Part shown: in pieces, positions 7,281-14,317 of the stretch
How positions within the stretch are numbered: the stretch's first letter is position 1
Layout of the letters: each line of letters begins with the position of its first letter
From: CAYUKK01 sp964445305
GTDB lineage: Bacteria > Acidobacteriota > Aminicenantia > Aminicenantales > UBA8522
Length of the DNA stretch: 21,578 nucleotides
Reading direction: 5' to 3'
NCBI GenBank assembly: GCA_964445305.1
Contig: CAYUKK010000047.1
Location: 1-21,578 of the forward strand
Notes under the pieces: generated by a model
Told to the model about the DNA's origin: nothing
What the model saw: the letters and a program-made list of their open reading frames with translations, nothing else
The model's database searches: none
Translations under genes and position numbers: made by a program

Positions 7281-8852
7281 TCAATCCCCTCTCATGACCT
7301 GGTCGATGGTGATGTTCCTGTTTTTAAGAAGCGTGCCCATCGCTCTTTCCAGGTTAGCCAGGGAAAGGGTGTAGTCGACGATGGCCCGGAGCTCGGCAAT
7401 CTGGGCGTTGCTCAAATCCCGCTGGTAAGTCAGGACGACAAAATTGGTCGTCAACCCGACGCGGAGCTTTTCTTCCTCAGCCTGGAGCTTCTTCTCAGCC
7501 AGCTCCCTGGCGACGCGATAAGATTGAACCCTCTGGTAATTCGTTTCAACTGCCCGGACTGCATTCCTGATTTCGAGGAAGATGAGCTGCTCTTGGTTTT
7601 TCAAACGGAGCATGGCCTGTTCTAAGTTCACCTTGGCCTGGGCATACTGGGCCTTGGAAAAGACGGAGTTGAGGGGCACATCCAGAGTCAAGCCGACGGA
7701 CCAGTTCTTGTACTTGAAACCCAGGGCGTCTTCTATCGCCCCTTTGGCTCCACCTGGAATGACAGCCAAGATGACGTCAGTTAAAGGATTATCATTAAGA
7801 TAGATAATGCGATCTCCCGAAACACCCGGGCTCCAGTACGAAGCCGTAAGACTGAGGCTGGGGAGGAGCTGGTTTTTCGCGTAGCTGAGGTTTAAATCCT
7901 GATTCTGCAACTCAATTTTGAGGGATTTCAGCTCAGGCCGATTCTCCATGGCGGTGAGAAGAGCTTCCTCCAGACTAATCTTCTTCTCCTCGAAGCGCGG
8001 CTTGTCTACAGGCTTGACGGGAAGAGCCAGTTTCACCTCGGCTTCGGGGAGGTTGATAATCGTCCGGAGCCGGTCTTCGTTATTTTTGACCTCCGCTTCA
8101 GCCGAAAGAATATCGGCCTCCCTCGTCGCCACCTCAGCCTGGGCGCTAAGCACATCGATCGGCGCCATCGTCCCCACTTCCACGGCTCGCTGGTTTCGGG
8201 CCAAAAGATCTCGAGCTAATTGGAGTGACTGCTGCCGGACTTTGAGGTTTTCCAGGCTATAGACTAAGTTCCAGTAGGCCTCCTCGACACTGTAGATCGT
8301 GTTGGCCAGGGTGGCCTCGAGGTCGTTCTCAGAGATCTCCAGGTTATTTTGGCTGATGATAATGTCACGCCGCGTCATCTTCAAACCAAAGTCCCTCAGC
8401 AAAGGCTGCCTGAAATCCAGCCTGAGCGTGCTCCCGTAACGCGGGTTAACAGTCTGGAACTTAGCGTTACTGAAATTTCGGTATAAATTGAACGAGGCGG
8501 TCAAAGTCCCGCCCGTGGGAATGAGCTGGGAAACCTGGGTATCGTAACTGTTGTAATCCACGGTCGAGCGCTCCTTCGCCTCAAGCCAAGAATAGGAAGC
8601 ACTTTCTGTGCTTCTTTTTCCAAACCCGAAGGCGAGCGTGGGCAAGAACTTTTCCTTAGCTCTGGCCAGAGTCAGCTCCGCCAGTTCCGGATTGAGAACC
8701 TGGATAGCCACTCCATAATTATTCTTCAACGTCCGGATAATGGCGTCGTCCAGACTGAGAGAAAGGACAGCTTCCTTTTCTTGAGCCAAGACGCCTGAAA
8801 CCTGAGCGAGCAGGATTGTGCAAATCGCCATTCTCGTCCATTTTCTTATCAT
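7281..8852 (-). CDS. TolC-family outer-membrane efflux protein
   Basis: A 523-residue outer-membrane channel component of a tripartite efflux pump. The start is ATG 8852, chosen because GGAGG (complement of 8859-8863) sits six bases upstream and the following residues form a clean signal peptide (about 1-23, ending VLA-Q). A longer open frame runs into the permease gene but has no such signals. Two outer-membrane-efflux repeats are visible from about residue 35 and 270: long heptad-rich helices with SLDDAI at the first and SLEEALLTAMENRPELKSL at the second. It ends in helix rather than a barrel strand, as TolC proteins do. It follows the MacB-like permease by 31 bases, completing the export machine encoded upstream. 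It is a little longer than E. coli TolC. Confidence 0.93.
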   Translation of the reverse strand: MIRKWTRMAICTILLAQVSGVLAQEKEAVLSLSLDDAIIRTLKNNYGVAIQVLNPELAELTLARAKEKFLPTLAFGFGKRSTESASYSWLEAKERSTVDYNSYDTQVSQLIPTGGTLTASFNLYRNFSNAKFQTVNPRYGSTLRLDFRQPLLRDFGLKMTRRDIIISQNNLEISENDLEATLANTIYSVEEAYWNLVYSLENLKVRQQSLQLARDLLARNQRAVEVGTMAPIDVLSAQAEVATREADILSAEAEVKNNEDRLRTIINLPEAEVKLALPVKPVDKPRFEEKKISLEEALLTAMENRPELKSLKIELQNQDLNLSYAKNQLLPSLSLTASYWSPGVSGDRIIYLNDNPLTDVILAVIPGGAKGAIEDALGFKYKNWSVGLTLDVPLNSVFSKAQYAQAKVNLEQAMLRLKNQEQLIFLEIRNAVRAVETNYQRVQSYRVARELAEKKLQAEEEKLRVGLTTNFVVLTYQRDLSNAQIAELRAIVDYTLSLANLERAMGTLLKNRNITIDQVMRGD

Positions 8853-8883
8853 CGCAAACCTCCCTCCATCTAAGAAAGTGAAT

Positions 8884-10110
8884 TCATTCGTAGCGCAACG
8901 CTTCAATCGGGTCAAGCCGGGATGCTTTGCGCGCCGGATAGAAGCCGAAAAAGATGCCGACCGAGGCTGAAAACAAGAAAGCCAAGGCGATGGAATTGGC
9001 AGAAACAGCGGTTCGGAACTGGGAAAAGATGGGGACATGGACCAAAAGTTTGGACAGCCCCACACCGAAAAAGATGCCCATCACCCCTCCCATGACGCTG
9101 AGCACGACTGCCTCCGTCAAGAACTGGAGAAGGATGTCCTTCTCCCTGGCACCGACGGCCATCCGGATGCCAATCTCCCGAATCCTTTCGGTCACGGAAA
9201 CAAGCATGATGTTCATGATGCCGATACCGCCGACGAGGAGGGAAATGGAGGCGATGCTGCCGAGGAGGATGGTCATGATCTTGGTCGCCTCGGCCGCCCC
9301 CTCCGCAACTTCAGTCATGTTACGCACCTGGAAGTCATCCTCAGCCCCGGGAGCAATCTTGTGCCTCAACCGGAGGAGTTCTTCGATCTGGCGCTGAGCC
9401 TCCTGTGTCTTGTCCATGGACACAGCCTGCACATCAATGGAAGAAATGTAATCGCGCCCCATCAGCCGCTTCATCGCCGTCGTATAGGGGACAACAATCA
9501 TATCATCCCGGTTAAACCATCCTCCTGATTCACCCTTGGATTCGAGCACTCCCAGAACGCGAAAGGGGATCCTGTTGATCCGGATGACCTGGCCTACCGC
9601 GTCTTCGCTCTCGAAGAGGTTCTTCTTCACCTCGCTCCCCAGCACGCAGACCTTGGCGGCGGACTTGACGTGGCCCTCCTCAAAGAAGGTCCCCGCCTCC
9701 ACCCGCCAGTTTCGGATCTCCGGGTAGCGTGCACCCGTCCCCTGGATCGACGTATTCCAGTTCTTGTTTCCATAAACAACCTGAGCTCGCGTATTCACCG
9801 AAGGAGAGGTGTACCGCACGGCATCGCACTGCTGTTCGATGGCCTCGGCATCCTCCGGTTTCAGTGTGTTGAAGCCACCGAAACCGCTATGGACGCCACG
9901 CATGCTCCGACTTCCCGGCGAGACAAAAAGGAGGTTCGTACCCATCGAATTGAATCTCTCCTGGACGCCACGCTTGGCTCCCTCGCCGATGCTGACCATG
10001 GAGATGACGGCTCCAACGCCGATGATAATCCCCAAGGCCGTCAAGAATGACCGCATTTTGTTCCGGCCGAGGGCACGGAACGCGACTTTGCTGGTCCTCC
10101 ACAGGTTCAT
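8884..10110 (-). CDS. MacB-like ABC transporter permease
   Basis: A 408-residue inner-membrane permease with the MacB/FtsX topology: TM1 at about 21-41, a large periplasmic domain at 42-279, then TM2-TM4 at 280-304, 332-354 and 373-392. Diagnostic segments are RSFLTALGIIIGVGAVI (20-36), GGIGIMNIMLVSVTERIREI (294-313) and the C-terminal YPARKASRLDPIEALRYE (391-408). E. coli MacB is fused to its ATPase; here ATPase and permease are separate but overlap as ATGA. The MacB mechanism couples ATP hydrolysis to periplasmic pumping through TolC rather than classical transport across the inner membrane. Substrates of the family include macrolides, peptides and siderophores; none can be assigned here. 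A GGGAGG site precedes ATG 10110. Confidence 0.95.
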   Translation of the reverse strand: MNLWRTSKVAFRALGRNKMRSFLTALGIIIGVGAVISMVSIGEGAKRGVQERFNSMGTNLLFVSPGSRSMRGVHSGFGGFNTLKPEDAEAIEQQCDAVRYTSPSVNTRAQVVYGNKNWNTSIQGTGARYPEIRNWRVEAGTFFEEGHVKSAAKVCVLGSEVKKNLFESEDAVGQVIRINRIPFRVLGVLESKGESGGWFNRDDMIVVPYTTAMKRLMGRDYISSIDVQAVSMDKTQEAQRQIEELLRLRHKIAPGAEDDFQVRNMTEVAEGAAEATKIMTILLGSIASISLLVGGIGIMNIMLVSVTERIREIGIRMAVGAREKDILLQFLTEAVVLSVMGGVMGIFFGVGLSKLLVHVPIFSQFRTAVSANSIALAFLFSASVGIFFGFYPARKASRLDPIEALRYE

Positions 10111-10841
10111 GGTTGCACCTCCCGCCTGATGTCGTCAGCGCACCCCTCATCCTCCCGCTCCTCGCGGAGGATCTTCCCGTCCCGGATGTGGAGCCTCTTT
10201 CTGGCAAAACAAGCAATATCCGGTTCATGGGTGACCATGATAAGGGTCATCTTCTTCTCCTCGTTGAGCCTCTTGAAGATATTCATAATTTCCTGGCTCG
10301 TCTTGGTATCCAGGTTGCCGGTCGGTTCGTCAGCCAGGATCAACGAAGGGCTGTTCATCAAAGCCCGGGCAATGGCAATTCGCTGCTGTTCTCCGCCAGA
10401 GAGTTGATTGGTCTTATGATAAGCCCTGTCCAGGAGTCCCACCGATTCAAGGGCTTGCAAGGCTAATTCGGTTCTCTTCTTGCCAGTAACATCGGAAGAA
10501 TAAAGAAGGGGCAGCTCGACGTTTTCCAGAGCTGTCGTCCGTGGCAGCAAGTTAAAAGTCTGGAAGACGAAACCGATTTTCTTGTTGCGAACCCGAGCCA
10601 GCTTGTTCCGGTCAAAAGTGGATACTTCCTCGCCCTCCAGAAAATACTTCCCCGAAGTCGGCCTGTCCAAGCAGCCGATGATGTTCATGAGCGTCGACTT
10701 CCCTGAACCGGAAGGACCCATGATGGCCAGGAATTCGCCTGGCTCGACCTTATAGCTGATTCCCCGCAGGGCATGGACTTCGGTCTCCCCGACGCGATAA
10801 ATCTTGACGATATCCTCAAGCTGGATTAAGGGAGTCGCCAT
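10107..10841 (-). CDS. MacB/LolD-type ABC transporter ATP-binding protein
   Basis: A 244-residue nucleotide-binding subunit. All ABC motifs are intact: Walker A GPSGSGKST (42-50), Q-loop Gln94, signature LSGGEQQRIAIARAL (147-161), Walker B LILADE (167-172), D-loop NLD (176-178) and switch His205. The pattern IKxYxxGETEVHALRGIS near the start and FQTFNLLPRTTALENVELPL (93-112) is typical of the MacB/LolD branch. It powers the permease encoded immediately downstream, with which it shares an ATGA overlap. The start ATG 10841 follows AGGAAGAGGAAAC. The gene begins 31 bases after the adaptor gene stop. Function as the motor of a tripartite exporter is secure; the cargo is not. Confidence 0.96.
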   Translation of the reverse strand: MATPLIQLEDIVKIYRVGETEVHALRGISYKVEPGEFLAIMGPSGSGKSTLMNIIGCLDRPTSGKYFLEGEEVSTFDRNKLARVRNKKIGFVFQTFNLLPRTTALENVELPLLYSSDVTGKKRTELALQALESVGLLDRAYHKTNQLSGGEQQRIAIARALMNSPSLILADEPTGNLDTKTSQEIMNIFKRLNEEKKMTLIMVTHEPDIACFARKRLHIRDGKILREEREDEGCADDIRREVQP

Positions 10842-10872
10842 TTGTTTCCTCTTCTTTCCTTGCGGAGTCGCC

Positions 10873-12255
10873 CTATCTCCGCGGCGGGCCCATCATCATC
10901 ATCGGGCCGGGATTCCTTTGGGCCGAGCTGCTGGAAGTCGAGCTTGACCCTCCGCCCGATTCATAACCAACGATGACCATCTGCCCTTCCTTCAAATCCC
11001 CGCGAACAATTTCGGTATAGGTGTTATCGGTCACTCCGGGCCGGATGAAGGCAAGACTGAGTTTCCCCTTCTCATCCAGATACCAGACCGTCGATGGTCT
11101 CCTCGAGCCTGTTTGGCCCCCTGTTGGGGAAAAACCACCTTCTTGGGCAAAGGGAATGAGCCGCGGCCCGCTCCCCTGTTCGGCTCTCGGACGTGCGGCT
11201 TGAGCTTCGGGTCCGGCCGTCCCCCCCTCAGCCTGACGCTTGGCCATCATCTTCTGCCTCACCTCTTCCATCAAAGCTTTCATCTCCTCAGGGCTAAGGT
11301 TTGGCGTAAAGCGCAAGGCCGCGTTGGGAACACGAAGCACTCCCTTGGCCTCCCCGGTGACAATCGAAACAGTGGCCGTCATCCCCGGCCGAAGCTTCAT
11401 CCCCGGGTTTTCGACATCGACAATCGTCGTGTAGGTAACAACATTCTGGGAAATGGTCGGCGAGTAGCGGACCTGCTTGACCGTGCCGGTAAAAGTCTCG
11501 TTAGGAAAAGCATCGACCGTGAACCTCACCTTCTGGCCTTCCTGGACCTTGCCGATATCCGCTTCATCGACGCTGCATTCAACCTGCATCTTGCTCAGGT
11601 CGTTGGCGATCTCAAAAAGCTTGGGAGCCTGAAAACTTGCCTGGACTGTCTGGCCCACGTTGACGTTACGGGAGATGACAATCCCATCAATGGGAGAGCG
11701 GATAATAGCATAGCTGAGGTCCACTTCGCTCGACTCAAGCTGCGATTTGGCCTGCTCGACTCTGGCTTGAGCCGACTGCAAGTCTGTTTTGGCGCCCAGA
11801 TAAGCGGCCTCGGCGGCCTCCTTCTCCTCGTAGGAGATCAGGTTTTTCTCGAACAGGCTGAGCGCCCGCTGGTATTTTTTCTCCAGGTTGTCCAGGGTGA
11901 CCTTGGCCTTTTCGAGCGAAGCGACGGCACTCAAGTAGTTCGCTCGGTTCTGGTCGACCCGCGTCTGAAGAATAGATTTGTCGAGCTCAGCGATAACCTG
12001 GCCCTTCTGGACATGGGAATTGAAATCCACATAAAGCTTGTCAATCTTCCCGGAAACCTGGCTCCCGACTTCGACCACGGTTACCGGGTTAAGCGTCCCC
12101 GTTGTGACTACCAAGGCCTCGATATCACCCTTGGTGATAGCCTCCGTCTTGTATTTCACTGCGTTCGTCCCGTTTTTCCTGAGGATGGCCCACCCCAGGA
12201 TTGCACCCGCGACGACAACGAGGATGACAAGACTGATGACCACTTTCCTTTTCAT
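10873..12255 (-). CDS. MacA-like periplasmic adaptor (HlyD/RND-MFP family)
   Basis: A 460-residue membrane-fusion protein bridging the inner-membrane pump and the TolC-like channel. It has one N-terminal anchor (5-24), a first lipoyl half (EVGSQVSGKIDKLYVDFN, 62-79, to ELD 90-92), an alpha-helical hairpin at 93-178 with heptad character, a second lipoyl half (RSPIDGIVISRNVNVGQTV, 186-204) and beta-barrel and membrane-proximal domains (220-310, 388-432). Two oddities: a low-complexity insert at about 320-387 inside the membrane-proximal region, and a serine/glycine tail ending in NPGPMMMMGPPRR. E. coli MacA is about 370 residues, so these account for the extra length. GGAG lies seven bases before ATG 12255, and the start overlaps the upstream stop as ATGA. 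Confidence 0.94.
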   Translation of the reverse strand: MKRKVVISLVILVVVAGAILGWAILRKNGTNAVKYKTEAITKGDIEALVVTTGTLNPVTVVEVGSQVSGKIDKLYVDFNSHVQKGQVIAELDKSILQTRVDQNRANYLSAVASLEKAKVTLDNLEKKYQRALSLFEKNLISYEEKEAAEAAYLGAKTDLQSAQARVEQAKSQLESSEVDLSYAIIRSPIDGIVISRNVNVGQTVQASFQAPKLFEIANDLSKMQVECSVDEADIGKVQEGQKVRFTVDAFPNETFTGTVKQVRYSPTISQNVVTYTTIVDVENPGMKLRPGMTATVSIVTGEAKGVLRVPNAALRFTPNLSPEEMKALMEEVRQKMMAKRQAEGGTAGPEAQAARPRAEQGSGPRLIPFAQEGGFSPTGGQTGSRRPSTVWYLDEKGKLSLAFIRPGVTDNTYTEIVRGDLKEGQMVIVGYESGGGSSSTSSSSAQRNPGPMMMMGPPRR

Positions 12256-12707
12256 TTTCGTTCTCCTTCCATCTTGTAAGATGAGCGCTCTTTTTCAAAA
12301 TCAGCTTTTCTCTTCTCAAAGTCTCTCTTTCTCCGCTGGAGGTATTTTTCGATCATGGCTTCGAATTTATCTCTTTGTGCCGGCGTCAGGACTGCATCGA
12401 GCTCGGTTTTGAGCTTGGCCCGGATTTCTGTTAAGCGACTGTGCATTTCCGAACGTAGCTCCTTCAACCTGCCATCGTTGCGTTCGAAGACCTTCCGAAT
12501 TTCCTCCTGCTGGTCGGCAGTGAGTTCCAGCTCTCGGGACATTTCATCGAGGGTTGGAAAATGGACCGCCTCCCGAGGCGGCCGGGCACCTGAGGGCGGC
12601 CTTTTTTTGAGCGCGAGATAACGTTCTAACCAGAATCCGCCGACAAGGCCGGCCACAAAAGCGACCAGCACGGAAAAAATAACCCAGAATTTATATTTAT
12701 TCTTCAT
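12252..12707 (-). CDS. Membrane-anchored LTxxQ (Spy/CpxP/CnrX-like) periplasmic protein
   Basis: A 151-residue protein with one N-terminal membrane segment (about 7-26) and a periplasmic, highly charged helical body. Two LTxxQ-type motifs are visible, LTADQQ (62-67) and LTPAQ (107-111), spaced as in the Spy/CpxP/ZraP/CnrX superfamily; the helices continue to the C-terminus. In that family, members act as periplasmic chaperones or as sensors controlling a partner regulator. The position directly after an ECF sigma/anti-sigma pair suggests a sensor or modulator role. The N-terminal HxxxH metal site of CnrX is not present; only H49 and H89 are available, with M56 and M88 near them, so metal sensing is not supported by sequence alone. 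It starts five bases after the anti-sigma stop with GGGAG overlapping that stop. Confidence 0.82.
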   Translation of the reverse strand: MKNKYKFWVIFSVLVAFVAGLVGGFWLERYLALKKRPPSGARPPREAVHFPTLDEMSRELELTADQQEEIRKVFERNDGRLKELRSEMHSRLTEIRAKLKTELDAVLTPAQRDKFEAMIEKYLQRRKRDFEKRKADFEKERSSYKMEGERK

Positions 12708-12712
12708 TGTCT

Positions 12713-13198
12713 TTATCTCCCGACCGGCGGCCTCATCTCAGCGGCGGCGAATATCAGCATCATGTTCCTCTCCTCAGGCTTTTTTTGGTCGAGGATGGTT
12801 GCCGCCTCGGTCAAAGGGTTTTCGTTGCGGAGAAGGAGGATCTCAGCCTGGCTCAACTCTAAAGACTCTCGAGGTTGAAAAAAAAGAAGGCCGGCGCCGA
12901 AAAAAAGCCCCACGAGGAAGCACGCCGCCGCTGCTCGAGCCGCCCACTTCGGCCAAACCAGGACGGCCCTGGCTCGCTCCGACTCTTTGAGCTTGGCCAT
13001 CAGGCGCGTCTCGAAATGCGGCAGCGGTTCGGGCACACGGCCAGGCCGGAGGAGGTCAAGAACTTCTCGATACTCTTTTTCTCTCGCCCGACAGGATGCA
13101 CAATTGAGAAGATGCGCTTCCATTTGGCGGCGCTCTTTTTCGCCCAGTCGCCCGTCAAGGGCACGAAGGAGAAGTCCGGCTGCTTTCTTACAGTTCAT
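12713..13198 (-). CDS. Zinc-finger transmembrane anti-sigma factor
   Basis: A 161-residue protein with the zinc-binding anti-sigma (ZAS) signature at its N-terminus: Cys3, then HLLNCASC (29-36) supplying His29, Cys33 and Cys36. A single transmembrane helix lies at about 87-107, followed by a short periplasmic domain of about 54 residues. ZAS proteins hold an ECF sigma factor at the membrane until a periplasmic or redox signal releases it. The gene overlaps the sigma gene by 11 bases and has a strong GGAGGAGG site, so the two are made together. The periplasmic tail has no motif I recognise; it is where the LTxxQ protein encoded next could make contact (inference). Confidence 0.9.
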   Translation of the reverse strand: MNCKKAAGLLLRALDGRLGEKERRQMEAHLLNCASCRAREKEYREVLDLLRPGRVPEPLPHFETRLMAKLKESERARAVLVWPKWAARAAAACFLVGLFFGAGLLFFQPRESLELSQAEILLLRNENPLTEAATILDQKKPEERNMMLIFAAAEMRPPVGR

Positions 13199-13745
13199 TT
13201 CCTCCTCCTTTCTTCACGAGAGCCATGAGCCTTTTTCTCGCTCGAAAGAGCCTCGAATCCACCGTCCCTGGCGAAAGCCTAAGAATTCGGCTGATTTCTT
13301 CGTAGGGAAGACCCTGGATATCCCGGAGCATCAGGATAACCCGGTACTTCTCGGGAAGCCGATCCAGAGCTTTCCGGACGAGCAGCCGGCGTTTCATGTC
13401 TTCCCTTTCTTCCTCAGGTGTGTGATTGTTTGCTGCCATCCTAATTTCGGGTATTTTCTCCAGCGGAACGTCATGCCGGCGATGCTTGCTTCGCCTCAAG
13501 TAATCTCGGATATGATTGATGGCCACCCGGTAAAGCCATGTGCCGAATTCGGAGCGGAATTTGAATTTGGACAGGACGAAATAGGCCTTGATGAAAATCT
13601 CCTGAGCTAAGTCGTCTGCCTCCACCCTGTCCCGGGTCAATCCATAAGCCAGGCTGAACACTTTCGTTTTGTACCTCTCAACGAGTTGTCCGAAGGCTTC
13701 TCCGTTTCCTGCCTGGGAGAGCCTGATGAGCTCTTTTTCGTCCAT
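13188..13745 (-). CDS. ECF sigma-70-family RNA polymerase sigma factor
   Basis: A 185-residue group-IV sigma factor. Region 2 spans about 14-85, with DDLAQEIFIKAY (44-55) and FGTWLYRVAINHIRDYLRR (67-85). A linker of about 40 residues follows, then region 4 at about 125-172, with LPEKYRVILMLRDIQGLPYE (130-149) and the HTH SPGTVDSRLFRARKRL (158-173). The start is uncertain: ATG 13745 or TTG 13751 (two residues longer). An in-frame stop at 13758-13760 rules out anything upstream. The nearest good ribosome site (GGAGG, complement of 13766-13770) is 20 bases from the ATG and 14 from the TTG, and points instead to an out-of-frame ATG at 13761. It is the first gene of the efflux operon and probably autoregulated from the promoter at 13822-13847. 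Confidence 0.95.
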   Translation of the reverse strand: MDEKELIRLSQAGNGEAFGQLVERYKTKVFSLAYGLTRDRVEADDLAQEIFIKAYFVLSKFKFRSEFGTWLYRVAINHIRDYLRRSKHRRHDVPLEKIPEIRMAANNHTPEEEREDMKRRLLVRKALDRLPEKYRVILMLRDIQGLPYEEISRILRLSPGTVDSRLFRARKRLMALVKKGGGNEL

Positions 13746-13761
13746 GGGCAACCGTGTTCAT
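13678..13761 (-). other. Possible overlapping leader ORF at the sigma start
   Basis: ATG at 13761-13759 has the best Shine-Dalgarno of the locus (GGAGG, four bases away). It opens a 27-residue arginine-rich frame that overlaps the start of the sigma gene in another frame and stops at 13680-13678. It could be a decoy or regulatory ORF that limits sigma translation, a chance frame, or the sign of a one-base change in the sigma leader. No homology is recognised. Confidence 0.3.
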
Positions 13762-13794
13762 GGGGCCTCCGTCCATTCCTTTAGACGGAAGCAC

Positions 13795-13810
13795 GGGGAA
13801 ATTCTTCCCC
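13795..13810. repeat. Small hairpin in the sigma-operon leader
   Basis: GGGGAA (13795-13800) and TTCCCC (13805-13810) form a perfect 6-bp stem with a four-base loop. It lies just downstream of the predicted transcription start of the sigma operon, in the untranslated leader. It could protect the 5' end or serve as a protein site; there is no T-tract to make it a terminator. Confidence 0.35.
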
Positions 13811-13821
13811 TCTTGATATTA

Positions 13822-13847
13822 AACGTCCCCCTTGGGCTCGAGTTTCA
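13822..13847 (-). promoter_or_regulatory. ECF-type promoter of the sigma/efflux operon
   Basis: On the minus strand TGAAAC (13847-13842) is followed after 16 bases by CGTT (13825-13822). This matches the general ECF promoter pattern (an AAC-containing -35 and a CGT-containing -10 at 16-17 bases), close to that of B. subtilis SigW. It lies about 75-100 bases upstream of the sigma start. Autoregulation by the encoded sigma factor is the simple reading. A sigma-70 alternative, TTGAAA-N19-TTTAAT, overlaps the same place. Confidence 0.5.
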
Positions 13848-13875
13848 ACAAGAAAAGGATTTTAGGCGATAAGTC

Positions 13876-14262
13876 TTAAGTCCCGGTCTCTTTTTTCGTC
13901 GCTGTCCACTCCGCTGTCCCCATCTGACCCAACTCGGCCGTTCCGGACATGGTCGTTCCCTCGACAGTACCCTTGTAGGTCACCGTGAACTCTCCTTGCG
14001 GAGTTGACCGGGTGATAGTCCATTCGATGGCGTTCCCTTTGATCGTTCCTTCGCCCGTGACCTCACCCCCCCGGAAGCCGGGCATGGTCACCGTAATCTT
14101 TTCCCCGTCCTGAGCGATCTTGATCGTCGAAGTCCTTTCTCCTCGCGGCGTCTTCATGGTGAAATCCCATTCGCCGCTGACATCGGTCGCTTGAGCAAGG
14201 CACAAATTGGCCATAAATCCTAAGGTTAGAAAGACAACGGCCGTTAAACATGCCTTTTTCAT
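13876..14262 (-). CDS. Small secreted beta-rich protein of unknown function
   Basis: A 128-residue protein with a signal peptide (1-23, ending CLA-Q). The mature part of about 105 residues alternates short beta-strands and glycine turns: DVSGEWDFTMKTPRGE, then QDGEKITVTMPG, TGEGTIKGNAIEWTI, PQGEFTVTYKGTVEGTTMSG and GTAEWTATKK. The repeated strand-turn pattern suggests a lipocalin-like or other small beta-barrel, acting in the periplasm or outside the cell. I do not recognise a named family with a known role. It has a strong AAGGAGG site and its own promoter, and is separated from the MocA-like gene by 55 bases and from the sigma gene by about 125. It could be a bystander or an abundant envelope protein. 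Confidence 0.75.
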   Translation of the reverse strand: MKKACLTAVVFLTLGFMANLCLAQATDVSGEWDFTMKTPRGERTSTIKIAQDGEKITVTMPGFRGGEVTGEGTIKGNAIEWTITRSTPQGEFTVTYKGTVEGTTMSGTAELGQMGTAEWTATKKETGT

Positions 14263-14287
14263 CTTCTTTCCTCCTTTTTAAAGGGTA

Positions 14288-14315
14288 ATTATACTCTTTT
14301 TTCTATATTAGACAA
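14288..14315 (-). promoter_or_regulatory. Sigma-70-type promoter for the small secreted protein
   Basis: On the minus strand TTGTCT (14315-14310) is followed after 16 bases by a perfect TATAAT (14293-14288). The transcript would begin about 20 bases before ATG 14262, just ahead of AAGGAGG. The -35 lies immediately after the MocA-like stop codon. This suggests independent and possibly strong expression. Confidence 0.6.
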
Positions 14316-14317
14316 CC

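Noticed and set aside
8853..9065. An N-terminal extension of the TolC-like frame by 71 residues
   Set aside because: It lies mostly inside the permease gene, has no ribosome site, and ATG 8852 has both GGAGG and a clean signal peptide.
11113..12279. A 388-residue open frame antisense to the MacA-like gene
   Set aside because: It has no recognisable domain, mirrors the codon pattern of the real gene opposite, and spans operon junctions.
12987..13610. A 207-residue plus-strand frame opposite the sigma/anti-sigma genes
   Set aside because: It crosses the overlap of two well-supported genes and its composition is arginine/serine-skewed, as for a shadow frame.
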